From positions 68,194,784 through 68,258,783 of the forward strand of contig CM076849.1 of NCBI GenBank assembly GCA_039519185.1: a DNA stretch of 64,000 bases. Reading direction: 5' to 3'. The notes under the pieces were generated by a model, which saw nothing but the letters and a program-made list of their open reading frames with translations, was not told the DNA's origin and did not search any database. The DNA is from Astragalus membranaceus (taxonomy: Eukaryota; Streptophyta; Magnoliopsida; Fabales; Fabaceae). The translations under genes and the position numbers were made by a program. This document shows, piece by piece, positions 44,881 through 55,697 of the stretch (within the stretch, counting starts at the first letter, position 1; each line of letters starts with the position of its first letter).

Positions 44881-46335
44881 TTAGCAAGCACTTTAGACAA
44901 AAATTTGTAAATAACATTGCAGCGAGAGATAGGACGAAGGTCCTGCATAGAGAAGGGGTTTTGTTTTTTAGGGATCAAGACAACATTTGTATCATTTAAG
45001 TGTGAAGGTAAATACCCTTGATCCAGCCAAGATTGACTTGCATGAAAAACTTCATCGCCACAAAGGTGCCAAAACCGCTTAGAAAGCAGGATTCAAGCCA
45101 TCAGGTCCCGGAGCCTTATCCTTATGCATATCAGCAAGCGCCGTAGAAAATTCCTCTATAGAGAGCGGTTGTAAAAATAGATTATTATCATCACCAGTAA
45201 TCATCTCAGGCATTACATCCAAGATGGGTCGGAAATGGGCCTCTTAAATTGAAAAAGATCATCAAAATAACCCTGTGCTATTGTTGCTATGTCCTGCTGA
45301 GTAGTAGCCAGACTACCGTCATCTCTATACAAAAGTTTAATCTCGTTATGACGTTTCCTTGCTGAAGCTGCCGCATGAAAAAAACGCCCTCCCGTAACCA
45401 CAGAACTTTTTACTGTTGCTTCCAAAAAGATTCTTCCTGAGCTAAGAGTTGATTCAACTTCCGTTGCACCTCCTTATATTGTGTTGCTGCCTTAAGAGAA
45501 GTATCATCACGCAGAACTTCAAGCTCTCTACGACACCTATCAATATCTCCACGATAACGCATATAGAGAGACCTACCCCAAACATTCATCTCCTTCGTGC
45601 ACGACTTCAGTCTATTCAACACATCAAGGCCAACAACTACCCCCCATCCTTTCTCCACTACAAATTCGAGAGCCTCCTCCTCAAGCCAAGCATTCTCAAA
45701 CTTGAATGCTCTCCCTCTTCTTCTACGTACACTTTCGTATAAATTGAGAACAATGGGAGTATGGTCTGAACGGTCACTAACGGTATTAAACAAGTGAAAG
45801 TTAGGAAAAGTATCCTTCCAAAGTTGTGTAACCATAGCTCTATCAAGCCTCTCCTCCTTAAAATCATTTGTGCCACGCCGTCTACACCAAGTGAATTGGT
45901 AGCCCTCCATGGGGAGGTCTACGAGACGGCAATGATACACCAGGGAAGAGAATTGTCCATAGCAAGAGTTCTCAACAAGTTCCAAGAATCACGCCTTCTA
46001 GCACTTTCTGGGTAACCGTAAAAACAAGTGAGTCTCCAGTCCAGTTGTCCTTATTGCCAGACACGCAAATTTATGAAATTCTGAGAGTAATTGATCATGT
46101 GACAAACAAAAGTTTGTTTCCAAAACACTGCCAACCCACCACTACGCCCTCTACTGTTAACGGCGAACGAAGAATCATACCCCAATCTAACACGGATTGC
46201 TTCAATCTTACTAGCTTGTACCAAAGTTTCAGACAAAAAGATAACGTCTGGTTGGTACGTCCGAACGAGATCACGGAGCGACGGAACTGCGTTCGGGTTG
46301 CCCAGGTCCCAGCAGTTCCAACTTAGAATACTCAT
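44880..46335 (-). pseudogene. LINE ORF2, endonuclease and start of reverse transcriptase, broken
   Basis: The start at 46335 (MSILSWNCWDLGNP) opens an AP-endonuclease-like domain (DVIFLSETLV). Frame 45985-45410 continues it (FTWCRRRGTNDFKEERLDRA, VSDRSDHTPIVL) with the conserved SDH near its end. Frame 45425-45213 is linker (GGRFFHAAASARKRHNEI). The reverse transcriptase opening appears at 44978-44880 (DLRPISRCNVIYK). At least three frame changes or stops occur, so the gene is dead. Confidence 0.85.
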
Positions 46336-46363
46336 GGCTCCTGGAAGACCTACTTACCAGGAC

Positions 46364-47423
46364 CTACCTCAAAAAAGAAACACTTGGTGACACTACAGAA
46401 CTTGTAACAACTGTAGTAGTAGGACCAGCGTTATTGTCTTCATTACGATGCCTCTTTTTCTCAACATCTAGGTCAGAGTTTTTCTTCACGGTATTTGGAG
46501 CAAATAGACTAGCCGGATTTTTAAAGGCAGCTATCATGTGTTGGGTAATGCTCTCATCTACCGTGGTTGATGACATACCACTACCTGCTGTAATCGGACC
46601 AGAAGAATTCCAGTAACCACTCCTACCATCACAACCCAAAGCAGACCCACTTGCTACACCTTCTTCACGTAGCCATCTAGCACCACTTGAACCACTTGTT
46701 GGTCTGAGTTCAGCCCTCAGTTCTGGACCCCATCCTCGCTCGCCGGTATCATTAGTCAGCGTTAGTAGCATTGGACACAGGTCATCGTTGTGCCCTAACA
46801 ATCCACACAGATAAGAGAAAGAGCCCAACTTTTCATACTTGAGCGATACCGTGACTAGTGCATTGCCTGACTTTCGCACTTTCTTTGAGCGCAAGAGAGG
46901 TTTTCTCACGTCAAGAAGAATACGAAGTCGCATATATGGACGCCAAAACCCTGGCGAGTTCTTTGCATCATACTCTAACAACTCACCCAGACAACTAGCA
47001 ATACTCTTCCCAACAGCTTCTAACATAAACCCTGGAGGAAGGTTATGTATCTGGACCCAAAAAGGAATGACGAATAACGGCATCTTGTTCGGCATGATAC
47101 CCTCTCGTAGTGTACTCAATATTAGCAGGTGCTTATCGAAGGACCACAGCCCGTCCTTGAGAACGCGTTGGACGTCGACATGGTGATAGTTGAAAGAGGA
47201 ATAGACCAGGTTCTGGCTCCCTGATCGTTATGCCTCCCAACGGTCTCCACACTCCATCCATTCTATCCTTCATTATGTGTAACCTGATAGGTCTATCAGT
47301 GAGAAACCGACCTACCAAGCACAGTTCGATACTTTCCTCTACAGCTTCTCCTTCGTCGGGTTGCACCACAACATCGATCTCTTCATTCTCCAACGTGAGT
47401 CTATGGAGATCATGATCAGCCAT
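46364..47423 (-). pseudogene. LINE ORF1, RNA-binding protein, frameshifted
   Basis: The likely start is the ATG at 47423 (MADHDLHRLTLENEE). The N-terminal part (to 47133) resembles the DUF4283 domain (LCLVGRFLTDRPIRLHIMKDRMDGVWRP). Frame 47119-46364 continues it (PFWVQIHNLPPGFMLEAVG) and carries a CCHC-like knuckle with its first Cys missing (SYLCGLLGHNDDLC). The two frames are joined by a frameshift near 47120-47135. Plant L1 ORF1 proteins bind their own RNA. Confidence 0.8.
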
Positions 47424-47545
47424 GGCGTGCAGGAACACCAAAAACGGACGAAGAAAACGGAAAGACGACGCAGAACGGCGCTTGACGGCACAAAAATGGC
47501 TGAAAACCACCTAGGGCGAGTAACCACTTAGGGCAAAACGCTCTC

Positions 47546-48937
47546 ACTTGGAATTTTATCTAAAGATTAATATTTATAACTTGAAGATACAATATTAATT
47601 AAATATTATATATGTTAAGAGTACCACATCAGTGTGATATGGTCTAAAAAAGAGTTTATATGTAGAGGCATTTTCACTTTAAAAGTTGTGGTTTTGTAGG
47701 ATTGAGTTAGGTCCAACTCAAAATTTAAATATTTTATTAGTTGTACGGTCTTGAGTGTGATTGTGTGTGCTAAGAAACTCACATGGAGTGTGATTTGGCA
47801 TGAAAAATGCCACTTAGTTTAAAAATTTTCTAAAAATTTAGTTGAATTTATATGAATGATTATTAGATTAAGTGGCATTAATTAATATCATTCTACCTCG
47901 TATTAAGTCATTAACGTGGAGTTGGTTTATTTGCAGATTAAATTGTAACTCTAATTTGTCTGTTATGTCTTGGGGGTTAAACCCTCTCCAGTGCCTAAAC
48001 AATGTGTAATCATTCAATGGTTTGGGTTCAAGCACCCCCAGTGCTTCGTTAATGAAATTTTTTCTTATCTAAAAAAAAGATTAACTAAAATAATATGGGC
48101 AACTCATTTATTTAAACAAATAATCACTGTCATATATATTTTTATATTTTTTTGGTTAAAGGCAAAATTTATTGTGATTAAGTTCTTCATTTAATGATAT
48201 TTAATTTTTTTTACTCAAATGATGATGTTTAATTGTACAACAAAGTATATGTGTGTTTTTTATTAGAGTTTAATTTATAAACACATACATTGTATAGGTT
48301 ATTACAACCACAACCAATCACATTTAATGGAATAGTTTATTACCAATTGATTAACTGGAAGTTACCAATAGACAAATTTATTTTTAATAATTTGTCAACA
48401 TGTAATTGATAGATAGTATAAAACATTTATACATGTGTATATAAATTAAATCCTTTTTATTAACAGCAGGTATGTGTGAAATAGACCTTCAGATCATTTT
48501 GCCAAGGCATTGCTCTTTCAGACCAATCAGTCCTTCAGATACACAGTGATCCTTTTTTACCGTGTTTTAAGTCGCCCCTGCTTTCCATTTATCATGAATT
48601 TCTCAAAAAAGAAAAAACAACAAACAATTCATAGTTTATGACAAAATTAGTGTTTTTTTATATTTATTTCTATTTTACTCTGAAAATTCCAACTAATCCA
48701 ATTTTCTAGTAAAATATAAAAAAAGATGGGCAGCTGTTATACCCTAATTTTGTCCAGTTAATCAAAATTTTGAACCTTTCTACTTTGTTTTTATGATTTT
48801 TTACTATTACTTTTATTTTGTTGTAAATACTAATAAGAGCAAGATTTAAGATGGAGAAGCCAAAATTCTTTGTTACAAAGTCCAAATAATTAAAAATACA
48901 AAATTAACAACAAATAGATCAAAGAAGAAACAAATAG
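47546..48937. other. Intergenic AT-rich stretch, no gene seen
   Basis: No ORF with recognisable content. A segment at 47970-48078 ends 'ttcttatct' plus eight A, with a GGGTTCAAGCACC phrase like a polymerase III B box upstream (about 48025). It could be a degenerate retroposon tail, too weak to name. Confidence 0.55.
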
Positions 48938-49291
48938 TGTAACACCCCGGTATATTTATTTGATAAAAACACCCGAGTGCACATCAATAAACATCAGAGA
49001 TAATATTTCCTGCTCAGACACTGAATACCACTATAAAATTTTTGCTGAAATACAACATAACTGTCTTATACACAAATAAGACCATACGGTACTCAGACCA
49101 TAAACTGTCAGCAACTAGGGTAGTCAGAGTCATACAAGAAAGCGGAATGAAAGATAAACATAACACTAATGCCATAGTGTTGAGATACATGGACAACAGA
49201 AGGAAAATAAACTTAAACATAAAGCTAAGTCATCATCCATCTCCCGGGGCCATCTACTCGTGCCTCTGAGGTTTCTTCTGTCCCTGTTTAT

Positions 49292-50404
49292 CTGTAAAAC
49301 AACAACATTTAAACAGTGAGATACAATCTCAGTGAGTTCTACCGAGACCCCTAACTACGCTATCGGTTTAATTAAGAATTCTTTTTAACTTACACGACAC
49401 CGCCTGCGCGAACGCTAAAACCCGGTGAACGTGTTATAATCCAGTACGACACCGACTGCGCGAACACTAACCCCGGTATATCGCACAACAAACTTTAACA
49501 TAACACCGCCTGCGCGAACGCTGAAACCCGGTGAACCCCCTTACCAATAGTACTTTCCCTAATGGCATAGGGCCTAGGATAAGGGATCATGACTGCCCCG
49601 CCTAGTATGTCAACATGGGTCGTCACCCAAACTCGATATAATATATATATCTACAATCATATGAACTCATAGTCCATTTGTATCATACTTTACCACGTAG
49701 GACTCATAGTCCGCTTTGTTATCATTAAAACATGTCCGCACACGTGTACTAATTTTTCGGCTTTTCGAAAGAATTTTAACTTCAAAAGTATATCATAAAA
49801 CTCTTTTGAAACATACTCAAAATCATGGCATTATAAGCCTAATATCATTATAAAAGGGTTAGGAGAGGATTAGGAAAGGACCGGAATCAAAACGGAATCG
49901 TTTTGAGTACTTTGAAAAATTTGGACAGAAGCATACGCACGGATCGTGCCCCTGGGACGCACGGATCGTGCGCCCTGTTAAGCATTTTTAAAAACTGAAA
50001 CCGAACCAGGCGCACGGATCGTGCCCCTGGACGCACGGGTCGTGCGCCCTGTTTGACATTTTTAAACACTGAACCCGAATCAGGCGCACGGATCGTGCGC
50101 CTGGGACGCACGGATCGTGCGCATTTGACAGCATTCCAAAAATAACCATTTTCATGAAAGTTCGCTTTCCACTTAATCCGAAACTCGCTCCGATCAATTC
50201 CTAACTCGAAAACAGATTATGCCAGGCAATATTCCAGTCCAGTTAACATCAAACAATCAGGAGATTCAATCGAAAACTCAACGATTACGAATTACGTCAA
50301 AACGCGATATATTTCAAAATAACGTTTTCGACTCAAAATTTTTCGAAACCAAGTCACACAATTATTTTCAAAACGGAATAAGCCTAAACGTGAGTAAAAC
50401 TCAC
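49292..50404 (-). other. Candidate leader intron in the 3' LTR of E5
   Basis: On the minus strand, AAGG|GTGAGT (GT at 50404) and 'gttgttgttttacag' (ending 49292) enclose 1113 nt. The donor lies in a hairpin-forming GTGAGTTTTACTCAC. The acceptor block is shared with the solo LTR at 24829-27247. Confidence 0.55.
49930..50125. repeat. GCACGGRTCGTGC word array in the E5 3' LTR
   Basis: Six copies of GCACGGATCGTGC or GCACGGGTCGTGC lie as three pairs, the pairs about 74-75 bp apart. Each word is an inverted repeat GCACG/CGTGC with a 3-base centre. Confidence 0.92.
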
Positions 50405-51057
50405 CCTTGATGCGAGTGCCGATATCGAACCGAATTTGCCGAGACTTGAAAAACTCTCGAACGGAACCCTATTTCACCAAACCGCTTCAAACTTCGATTC
50501 GAACTTCACAACGCGACCAATCCGCTCCTAGCTTCGATCCTAAACATAACCCAATCATCAATTTCATCATTTAATCCAAGTTTTCAACAATTTTCTCCCT
50601 CAAAACCCCTAAAATTCGTAGGTCACAAAAAGGGGGAAAAACCGGATGAAATCTTACCTAACTCTTGGGTTATGATGAGGAGAGGGAGATGATGAAGATG
50701 ATGAATTTTGGAGGGATGGGCTTCACTCCTCTTCTTCCTTTCTCTTCTTCTTTCCTCTTCTTCTTTCTCTTTTCCTTCTCTTCTTTTCTTTCTCTTTTCT
50801 TCTCTGCTCGAATCCTCTTCTTTCTTTCTTTATTCAACACACACACATATTTAATTAATAAATAAGTGGTAGCGGGGTCCAATTACCATATTGATCTTAA
50901 TCCCTTATTTCGATCCTTGACCCGTATTATCCGGTTAGCGATTTAACGTTATCCAGTAAATAATTTTAGCACTCGATAAATTTACCAGTCAAGTACTAAA
51001 TTACTTCCATTGGGTTAACATCCAAATAATTCGCCTAATTATTTTGAGGATGTTACA

Positions 51058-51070
51058 TTCTCCCCCACTT
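51058..51070 (-). other. Polypurine tract of E5
   Basis: On the minus strand AAGTGGGGGAGAA directly precedes the LTR start TGTAACATCC. Confidence 0.9.
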
Positions 51071-51074
51071 AAAA

Positions 51075-51764
51075 GAATTTTGTCCTCAAAATTAAACACA
51101 ACGTACCTCAAGAAAACAAATACAGATACTGGGTCCGCATATCGTCCTCCAACTCCCAAGTAGCTTCCTCGACGGAAAAACCATCCCAAACCACCTTGAC
51201 AATGGGAATTGACTTCGTCCGTAGCGTCCTCTCGCCACGTTCCATGATGTAATTTGGATGAGGTTGGAAAGACAAGTCCGGTCGGAGGTCAATCGTTTCA
51301 AAATCTAACAGTTGACTTGGATCGGGAATGTACTTTCACTGAGACACATGGAATACATCATGCAAATTTGACAATGGAGGAGGCAAGGCGATGCGGTATG
51401 CAAGAGGCCCAACTCGCTCGATAATTTGGAAGGGTCCAATATACCGAGGACTGAGCTTCATCACCCGTAATGCCCTACCTGTGCCAATTGTTGGTGATAA
51501 TCTCAAAAACACATGATCACCCGTCTCAAACTCTAACGGCCTTCTCCTTTTGTCGGCATAACTCTTTTGCCTACTCTGAGCAGCTTTCATTCTTTCCCTG
51601 ATCTGGCGGATCTTTTCAGTAGTGTCATGAATCATCTCGGGTCCTAACAATCGGTTCTCACCGACTTCCCACCAACACAATGGAGTTCTACACTTCCTAC
51701 CATACAAGGCTTCAAAAGGTGCCAATCCGATACTGGAATGATAACTGTTGTTGTATGAGAATTC
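51075..51764 (-). pseudogene. E5 integrase C-terminus and chromodomain-like tail
   Basis: Coding resumes directly at the E4 insertion site ([13 protein letters not shown]) and runs through [29 protein letters not shown] and [16 protein letters not shown] at 51336-51338 interrupts it. The same frame continues with KYIPDPSQ and a chromodomain-like segment (IVKVVWDGFSVEEATWELED) to a stop near 51105. Removing E4 and one TSD copy would make it continuous with the pol segment at 58209. Confidence 0.85.
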
Positions 51765-54282
51765 TGTAACGCCCTAAAAATAATTTGGGTGTATAATTAA
51801 TTAATTAATTAATTAAGTGGCGTTTGGTGGGGTTTGTTAAAACAATAATTGGGTAATTAATTATTTAAGAGGTGGTGTATTAATTAAAGAAGGGAGTAGA
51901 GGTTAGTAAATAAAAGAGGGAGTGGTGGAAGTGATTTGAGGTGGTGCAAATAGGAGTGGGCTTAGGGTAAAAAGGAAGAAAAAAAGGAGTGAAAGAGAGA
52001 GATGGGTCGGGTTGTATTGCTGAGGGCGTGGAATTGAGAAATAAGAAAAAGGAAGGAAACAGAGACGTGAATAAGAAGGGTATTGCGAACAGCGAAGGAA
52101 GCGGTGAAGCAGTGAGAACGAGAAACAGAATTGCGAAACAAGAGAGAAGAAAAGGGAAACGGCCGAGTGCAGAAGAAGAAGAAGAGTTCCGAACCAGAGG
52201 AGAAGGAAGAAAACGCGGCTGAGAGAGAAAGAAATAGGGAGAGAAAGAAAGAAGAAGAAAGAAACCGTGAGAGAGAGTAAAGTGAGGCGCGCAGCTGGTG
52301 GAAGGAAAGGAGAAGAAAGAAGCGTCACAAGCTTGCTTTAGAGGGACAGCCACGGTTTTGCGAACTAAGAAGGGAGAAGCTTGCTACCTTGAGTGATTTT
52401 GGTGTTGTTTGGAGTCCTTCAATTCAAGGTTAGGGGGCTCTCCTTCATCTCTAATAACCTATTTGATTAATAATTTAGGGGTTTGGTATTATGGGTGATT
52501 GTTAAATTGAATTGTTATGTTGCTGAAATTAATTGTGGTGTGAATTTATAATAAGTGATGATTATTATGTATGTTGGGGGTTGGTGAAATTGGTTCAATA
52601 AGGTGAGAATGAGTTAGGTTCAATTATTGGTGTGTGTTTATGCTGAATGTGAGGCTGATGGGGCGCCAGATGGCTGCCCCGTGGCGCCTAGTGGCGCCGG
52701 TGTTGTTGTTCGGTGCATAGGCGTGGCGTAGAGTATGTGTGTGTGCGTGGTTGTGAGTCAGGCGTGGCACGATGTTGCCTCTGTGCCCACATGGGGGCGC
52801 GCCTTTGGTGTGCTGCTTGATTTTGTCAGCTGAATTTATAAATATTTTGGAAAACCGTATGTTTAGTATACGTGAAAGAATGGATGATTTCTGAATAAAA
52901 TGTGATGTCTGAACTGGTTGTACAGGGAATATATTTTTTTGGGATGTCCGTGATACAGAGGAAGCTCTGCCCGATTTTCGTTAGAATTTTGGTGTGTAGC
53001 GTAGTGCCGGTGTGTGTGTCTAGTGCAAGGCGCCAATGTTGGCTGCCCTGCGTGCCACGTCTAGGTGCGCGTCTAAGCCTGTGACTCAATCCTGCTTTAG
53101 TCGGTGTCTAGGATATTATTGCCTAGTTTTGGTGCTGTTTGGTCCTTATGGTGAAGTTTTGGCCCTTGGTGTGTTTTTAGTCTTTACGGTGCGGCGTAGT
53201 CCTCATAATATGATTGGTGAGCTGAATAAATATTTGTGAGTTGTTATAATATGATTGGTGAGCTGAATAAATATTGGTGAGTTGATATGACATGATTGGT
53301 GAGCTGAATAAGTATTGGTGAGTTAATATAATATTACTGGTGAGCTGAGATATAATTGGAGAGTTAATATGATATTTTGGGTGAGCAGAAGGTTTCGACC
53401 TTATTATGAATTATTGGCGAGTAGAAGACTTCGGTCTTGTTAGTGATGTGCCCATACGGCTTAATTGTTGAGTATGTTAATTATGGGGTGTGTTTACATG
53501 TGTTGGTGTGTATGGTGCATGGTCATGGCGTCACATTATCATGTGCATATTTTGGTGAGCAGAGGCTTCGGCCTATTTTGGTGAGCAGAGGCTTCGGCCT
53601 ATCTTGGTGAGTGCCCTCAAGGCAAGTTTTTGGTGTTGATGGATCCACATGCATACGTCTAGGAGTTGGGTCGCATTGCATACATGTCATATACCCTCGT
53701 TGTTGTCTGCGAATGAATAAAGTGACGGTGTGCTATTAGAGCTGTGTGTGTGGGTGTTGTGTCTCAGTGATGTGAAATGATGGTGTGCTATTATTAATGT
53801 GAAGTGGTGCTATTCGTTGCCTGATCTATATATTGTTGATCTTATATGTTATTACTTATGAAATGAGACTCACCCTACTGCTTTTATGTTGCTTCTCATG
53901 TCGGCAACGTGCAGGTGATAGCGGGTGAAGGTGATCTAGTACCTTTTTTCCAGTGGGTCGAGTCAGCTCTGATACGTAGCACCGGGGGGGGGGGGCGTTT
54001 TTTTTTGCTTACTGGTTTATTTTAATGGATGTTGAACTCTATTTTCGGGATGTAATTTGATATGGTCAGATTTGGTGATTATTCCGCTGCGATGTTTTTA
54101 TATTTATATTGACTGTGGTGCTATGTATTACGCACCCCATGACCTTATATATTATTTTCGGAGATATAATACGTTGGTGTTTTAAAAGTGGCACCCTCTC
54201 GTGGTTGCATTAAAACGGTTTTTGCGAACTCTGATTTTTTTAAATTAACTAAATAATAGTTATTATTAAAGGGGGTGTTACA
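51765..54282 (+). repeat. 5' LTR of E4, 2518 bp
   Basis: It contains (TTAA)n-type opening sequence, a long purine-rich block (51930-52330), GGCGCC words (about 52676-52700), tandem 'attggtgagctgaataa' units of about 43 bp (53210-53350), two copies of 'gtgagcagaggcttcggcc' (53554-53600) and a G12 run near 53986. Confidence 0.94.
52429..53914 (+). other. Candidate leader intron in the 5' LTR of E4
   Basis: Donor-like TTCAAG|GTTAGG (GT at 52429), weaker than in relatives, and acceptor AACGTGCAG ending 53914 enclose 1486 nt. The acceptor context is shared with the E1 LTR. A second acceptor-like 'ttttctgttgcag' ends at 54385, eight bases before the gag ATG. Confidence 0.45.
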
Positions 54283-54285
54283 AGT

Positions 54286-54297
54286 TGGTATCAGAGC
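54286..54297 (+). other. Primer-binding site of E4 (initiator tRNA-Met)
   Basis: TGGTATCAGAGC begins four bases after the 5' LTR end, the standard iMet-complementary site of Tekay-type elements. Confidence 0.95.
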
Positions 54298-54392
54298 AGT
54301 TCGGTCTGTTCGGCCGGTAGTTGAGTCGTCGTGTTGAGTAACATTGAGTTTGTTACTCGTGTCTGAATTCTGTTTTCTGTTGCAGTGCTAGA

Positions 54393-55382
54393 ATGGCCAG
54401 ACGGGACGATGCTGCACTTGCTGCTGCCTTGCAGGCTATAGCCGGGGCGATGGGTAATATACCCGGTGTTGTTAATGACGGGGCGCGCAATTTGGCTACA
54501 TTCCAGAGAGAGAACCCACCCACCTTTAAGGGTCGGTACAACCCGGATGGAGCGTTGTCATGGCTGAAGGAGATAGAGCGGGTCTTTCGTGTCATGGAGT
54601 GTACTCCAGCTCAGAAAGTGAAGTTTGGGACTCATATGTTAACGGAGGAAGCTGAAGACTGGTGGATGGGAATGTTGCGAAGGTTAAGAGATGCTGGTGA
54701 GGAAGTGACCTGGGAGGTTTTCACAAGAGAGTTCAAGAGAAAGTACTACCCTGAGGATGTGCGAGCCAAGAAAGAAGTGGAGTTTTTAGAGCTGAAGCAG
54801 GGAGACAAGACTGTGGCTGATTATGCCGCCAAGTTTGAGGAGCTGGCCCAATTTTGTCCTTATTATGCTAATGATGCCAATTCTGAATTTTCAAAATGTG
54901 TCAAGTTCGAGAGTGGTCTACGTCCTGATATAAAGAAAGCAATTGGATATCAAGAGGTTCGGGTCTTCGCTAGATTGGTTGATAAGTGTAGAATTTTCGA
55001 GGAGGATAGTAATGCTGCTTACAAGATTGTAAAGGAGAAGAGGAGTGCTCAGTATCGTGAGAAGCCCTACGATGTTTCTGGAGGTAAGGGCAAAGGGAAA
55101 GCTGATGATTCAGGCAAGAAGTCAAGTGGGGGAGAGGCCCCTGCGAATGTTGTGTGCTACAAGTGTGGGAAGCCCGGTCATAAGAGTTTTGGTTGTCCAG
55201 ATAACAAGTGCTTTAAATGTGGTAAGGGAGGCCACATAGCTGCCAAGTGTGAGAAGAAAGAGGTCGTCTGCTACAGCTGCGGAGAGGTGGGGCATATTAG
55301 TACCAATTGCTCCAAGCCAAAGAAGGAGGGGTCTAGTGGGAGGGTGTTTGTTTTAGCAGGTGCTGAGTCTGCGGAGGAGTGA
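54393..55382 (+). CDS. Gag of E4, intact
   Basis: A 329-residue protein from the first ATG after the leader. The capsid core (residues about 35-215) includes TFKGRYNPDGALSWLKEIER, EAEDWWMGM and [20 protein letters not shown]. Three perfect CCHC knuckles follow: CYKCGKPGHKSFGC, CFKCGKGGHIAAKC and CYSCGEVGHISTNC (about 252-310). It ends in EGSSGRVFVLAGAESAEE and a TGA where E1 continues into protease. Gag packages RNA into virus-like particles in the cytoplasm. It is the only fully intact retrotransposon gag in the window, consistent with selection or recent activity of gag without pol. Confidence 0.93.
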   Translation: MARRDDAALAAALQAIAGAMGNIPGVVNDGARNLATFQRENPPTFKGRYNPDGALSWLKEIERVFRVMECTPAQKVKFGTHMLTEEAEDWWMGMLRRLRDAGEEVTWEVFTREFKRKYYPEDVRAKKEVEFLELKQGDKTVADYAAKFEELAQFCPYYANDANSEFSKCVKFESGLRPDIKKAIGYQEVRVFARLVDKCRIFEEDSNAAYKIVKEKRSAQYREKPYDVSGGKGKGKADDSGKKSSGGEAPANVVCYKCGKPGHKSFGCPDNKCFKCGKGGHIAAKCEKKEVVCYSCGEVGHISTNCSKPKKEGSSGRVFVLAGAESAEE

Positions 55383-55684
55383 TGGTAGTATCAGAGGTAC
55401 GTATCCCGTTAAGGGTACTCCGCTAGAATCTACTGTTAATATCGATGCTACTTGTTGTTTTGTTATTGTTGCATGCGGTGAATGTTTAAGTGCTGTGATA
55501 ACTGTTGTAACTGTAATGTGTTGCCTGGTGTGTTTCTCTGTGTCCCTTGTCGACCTTCGACAGAGACTTGTTGTGAATCCTTATTGTTTGCCGTTGGGTG
55601 AGTCAATCGTAATCTTGAGTATGAACTGGTTAGAACATAACCATGTTCCTAGTAGTTGAATTTTCGAGGGCGAAAATTTTTTTT
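55383..55684 (+). pseudogene. Degenerate protease stub of E4
   Basis: Sequence after the gag stop aligns with the E1 protease (GSIRGTYPVKGTPLES, ILSMNWLEHNHVP), but the active site reads IDATCC instead of DTG and frames are broken. It ends at about 55660 and goes directly into the polypurine tract, so all of reverse transcriptase, RNase H and integrase has been deleted. Confidence 0.85.
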
Positions 55685-55697
55685 AGTGGGGGAGAGT

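Larger units (their letters stand above)
44880..47545 (-). mobile_element. L1-type LINE, 3'-truncated
   Basis: Minus-strand order: short 5' leader, ORF1, ORF2 endonuclease, start of reverse transcriptase. It stops inside reverse transcriptase at about 44880 and lacks the rest of ORF2 and the poly(A) end. Ordinary LINE truncation removes the 5' end, so loss of the 3' end points to a later deletion. The 5' boundary near 47545 is approximate. Confidence 0.88.
48938..51057 (-). repeat. 3' LTR of E5, 2120 bp
   Basis: The plus-strand left end is TGTAACACCCCGG and the right end GAGGATGTTACA. It contains repeated 'cctgcgcgaacgct' phrases (49400-49530), the GCACGGATCGTGC cluster (49933-50120), a donor-like site at 50404 and an acceptor-like site at 49292 (minus strand). 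Confidence 0.93.

Noticed and set aside
47970..48078. Possible SINE with B-box-like GGGTTCAAGCACC and short A tail
   Set aside because: No clear A box or TSD, and a single degenerate copy. Insufficient evidence.
49014..49269. Small frames repeated at 62132-62387
   Set aside because: They are the two LTRs of E5, not genes.
49930..50125. Regularly spaced palindromic repeats resembling a CRISPR array
   Set aside because: This is a plant LTR. Units are imperfect tandem duplications with near-identical spacers, and the paired LTR carries the same array.
50665..50882. Phe/Ser-rich and Lys/Glu-rich frames on both strands
   Set aside because: They come from a TTCTTC/CTTTCT tract in the E5 LTR, which is also length-variable between the LTRs.
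51880..52353. 157-residue open frame on the minus strand of the E4 LTR, repeated at 55813-56286
   Set aside because: It is the complement of a purine-rich block inside the LTR, low in complexity (Phe/Ser/Leu/Pro), and is duplicated only because LTRs are paired.
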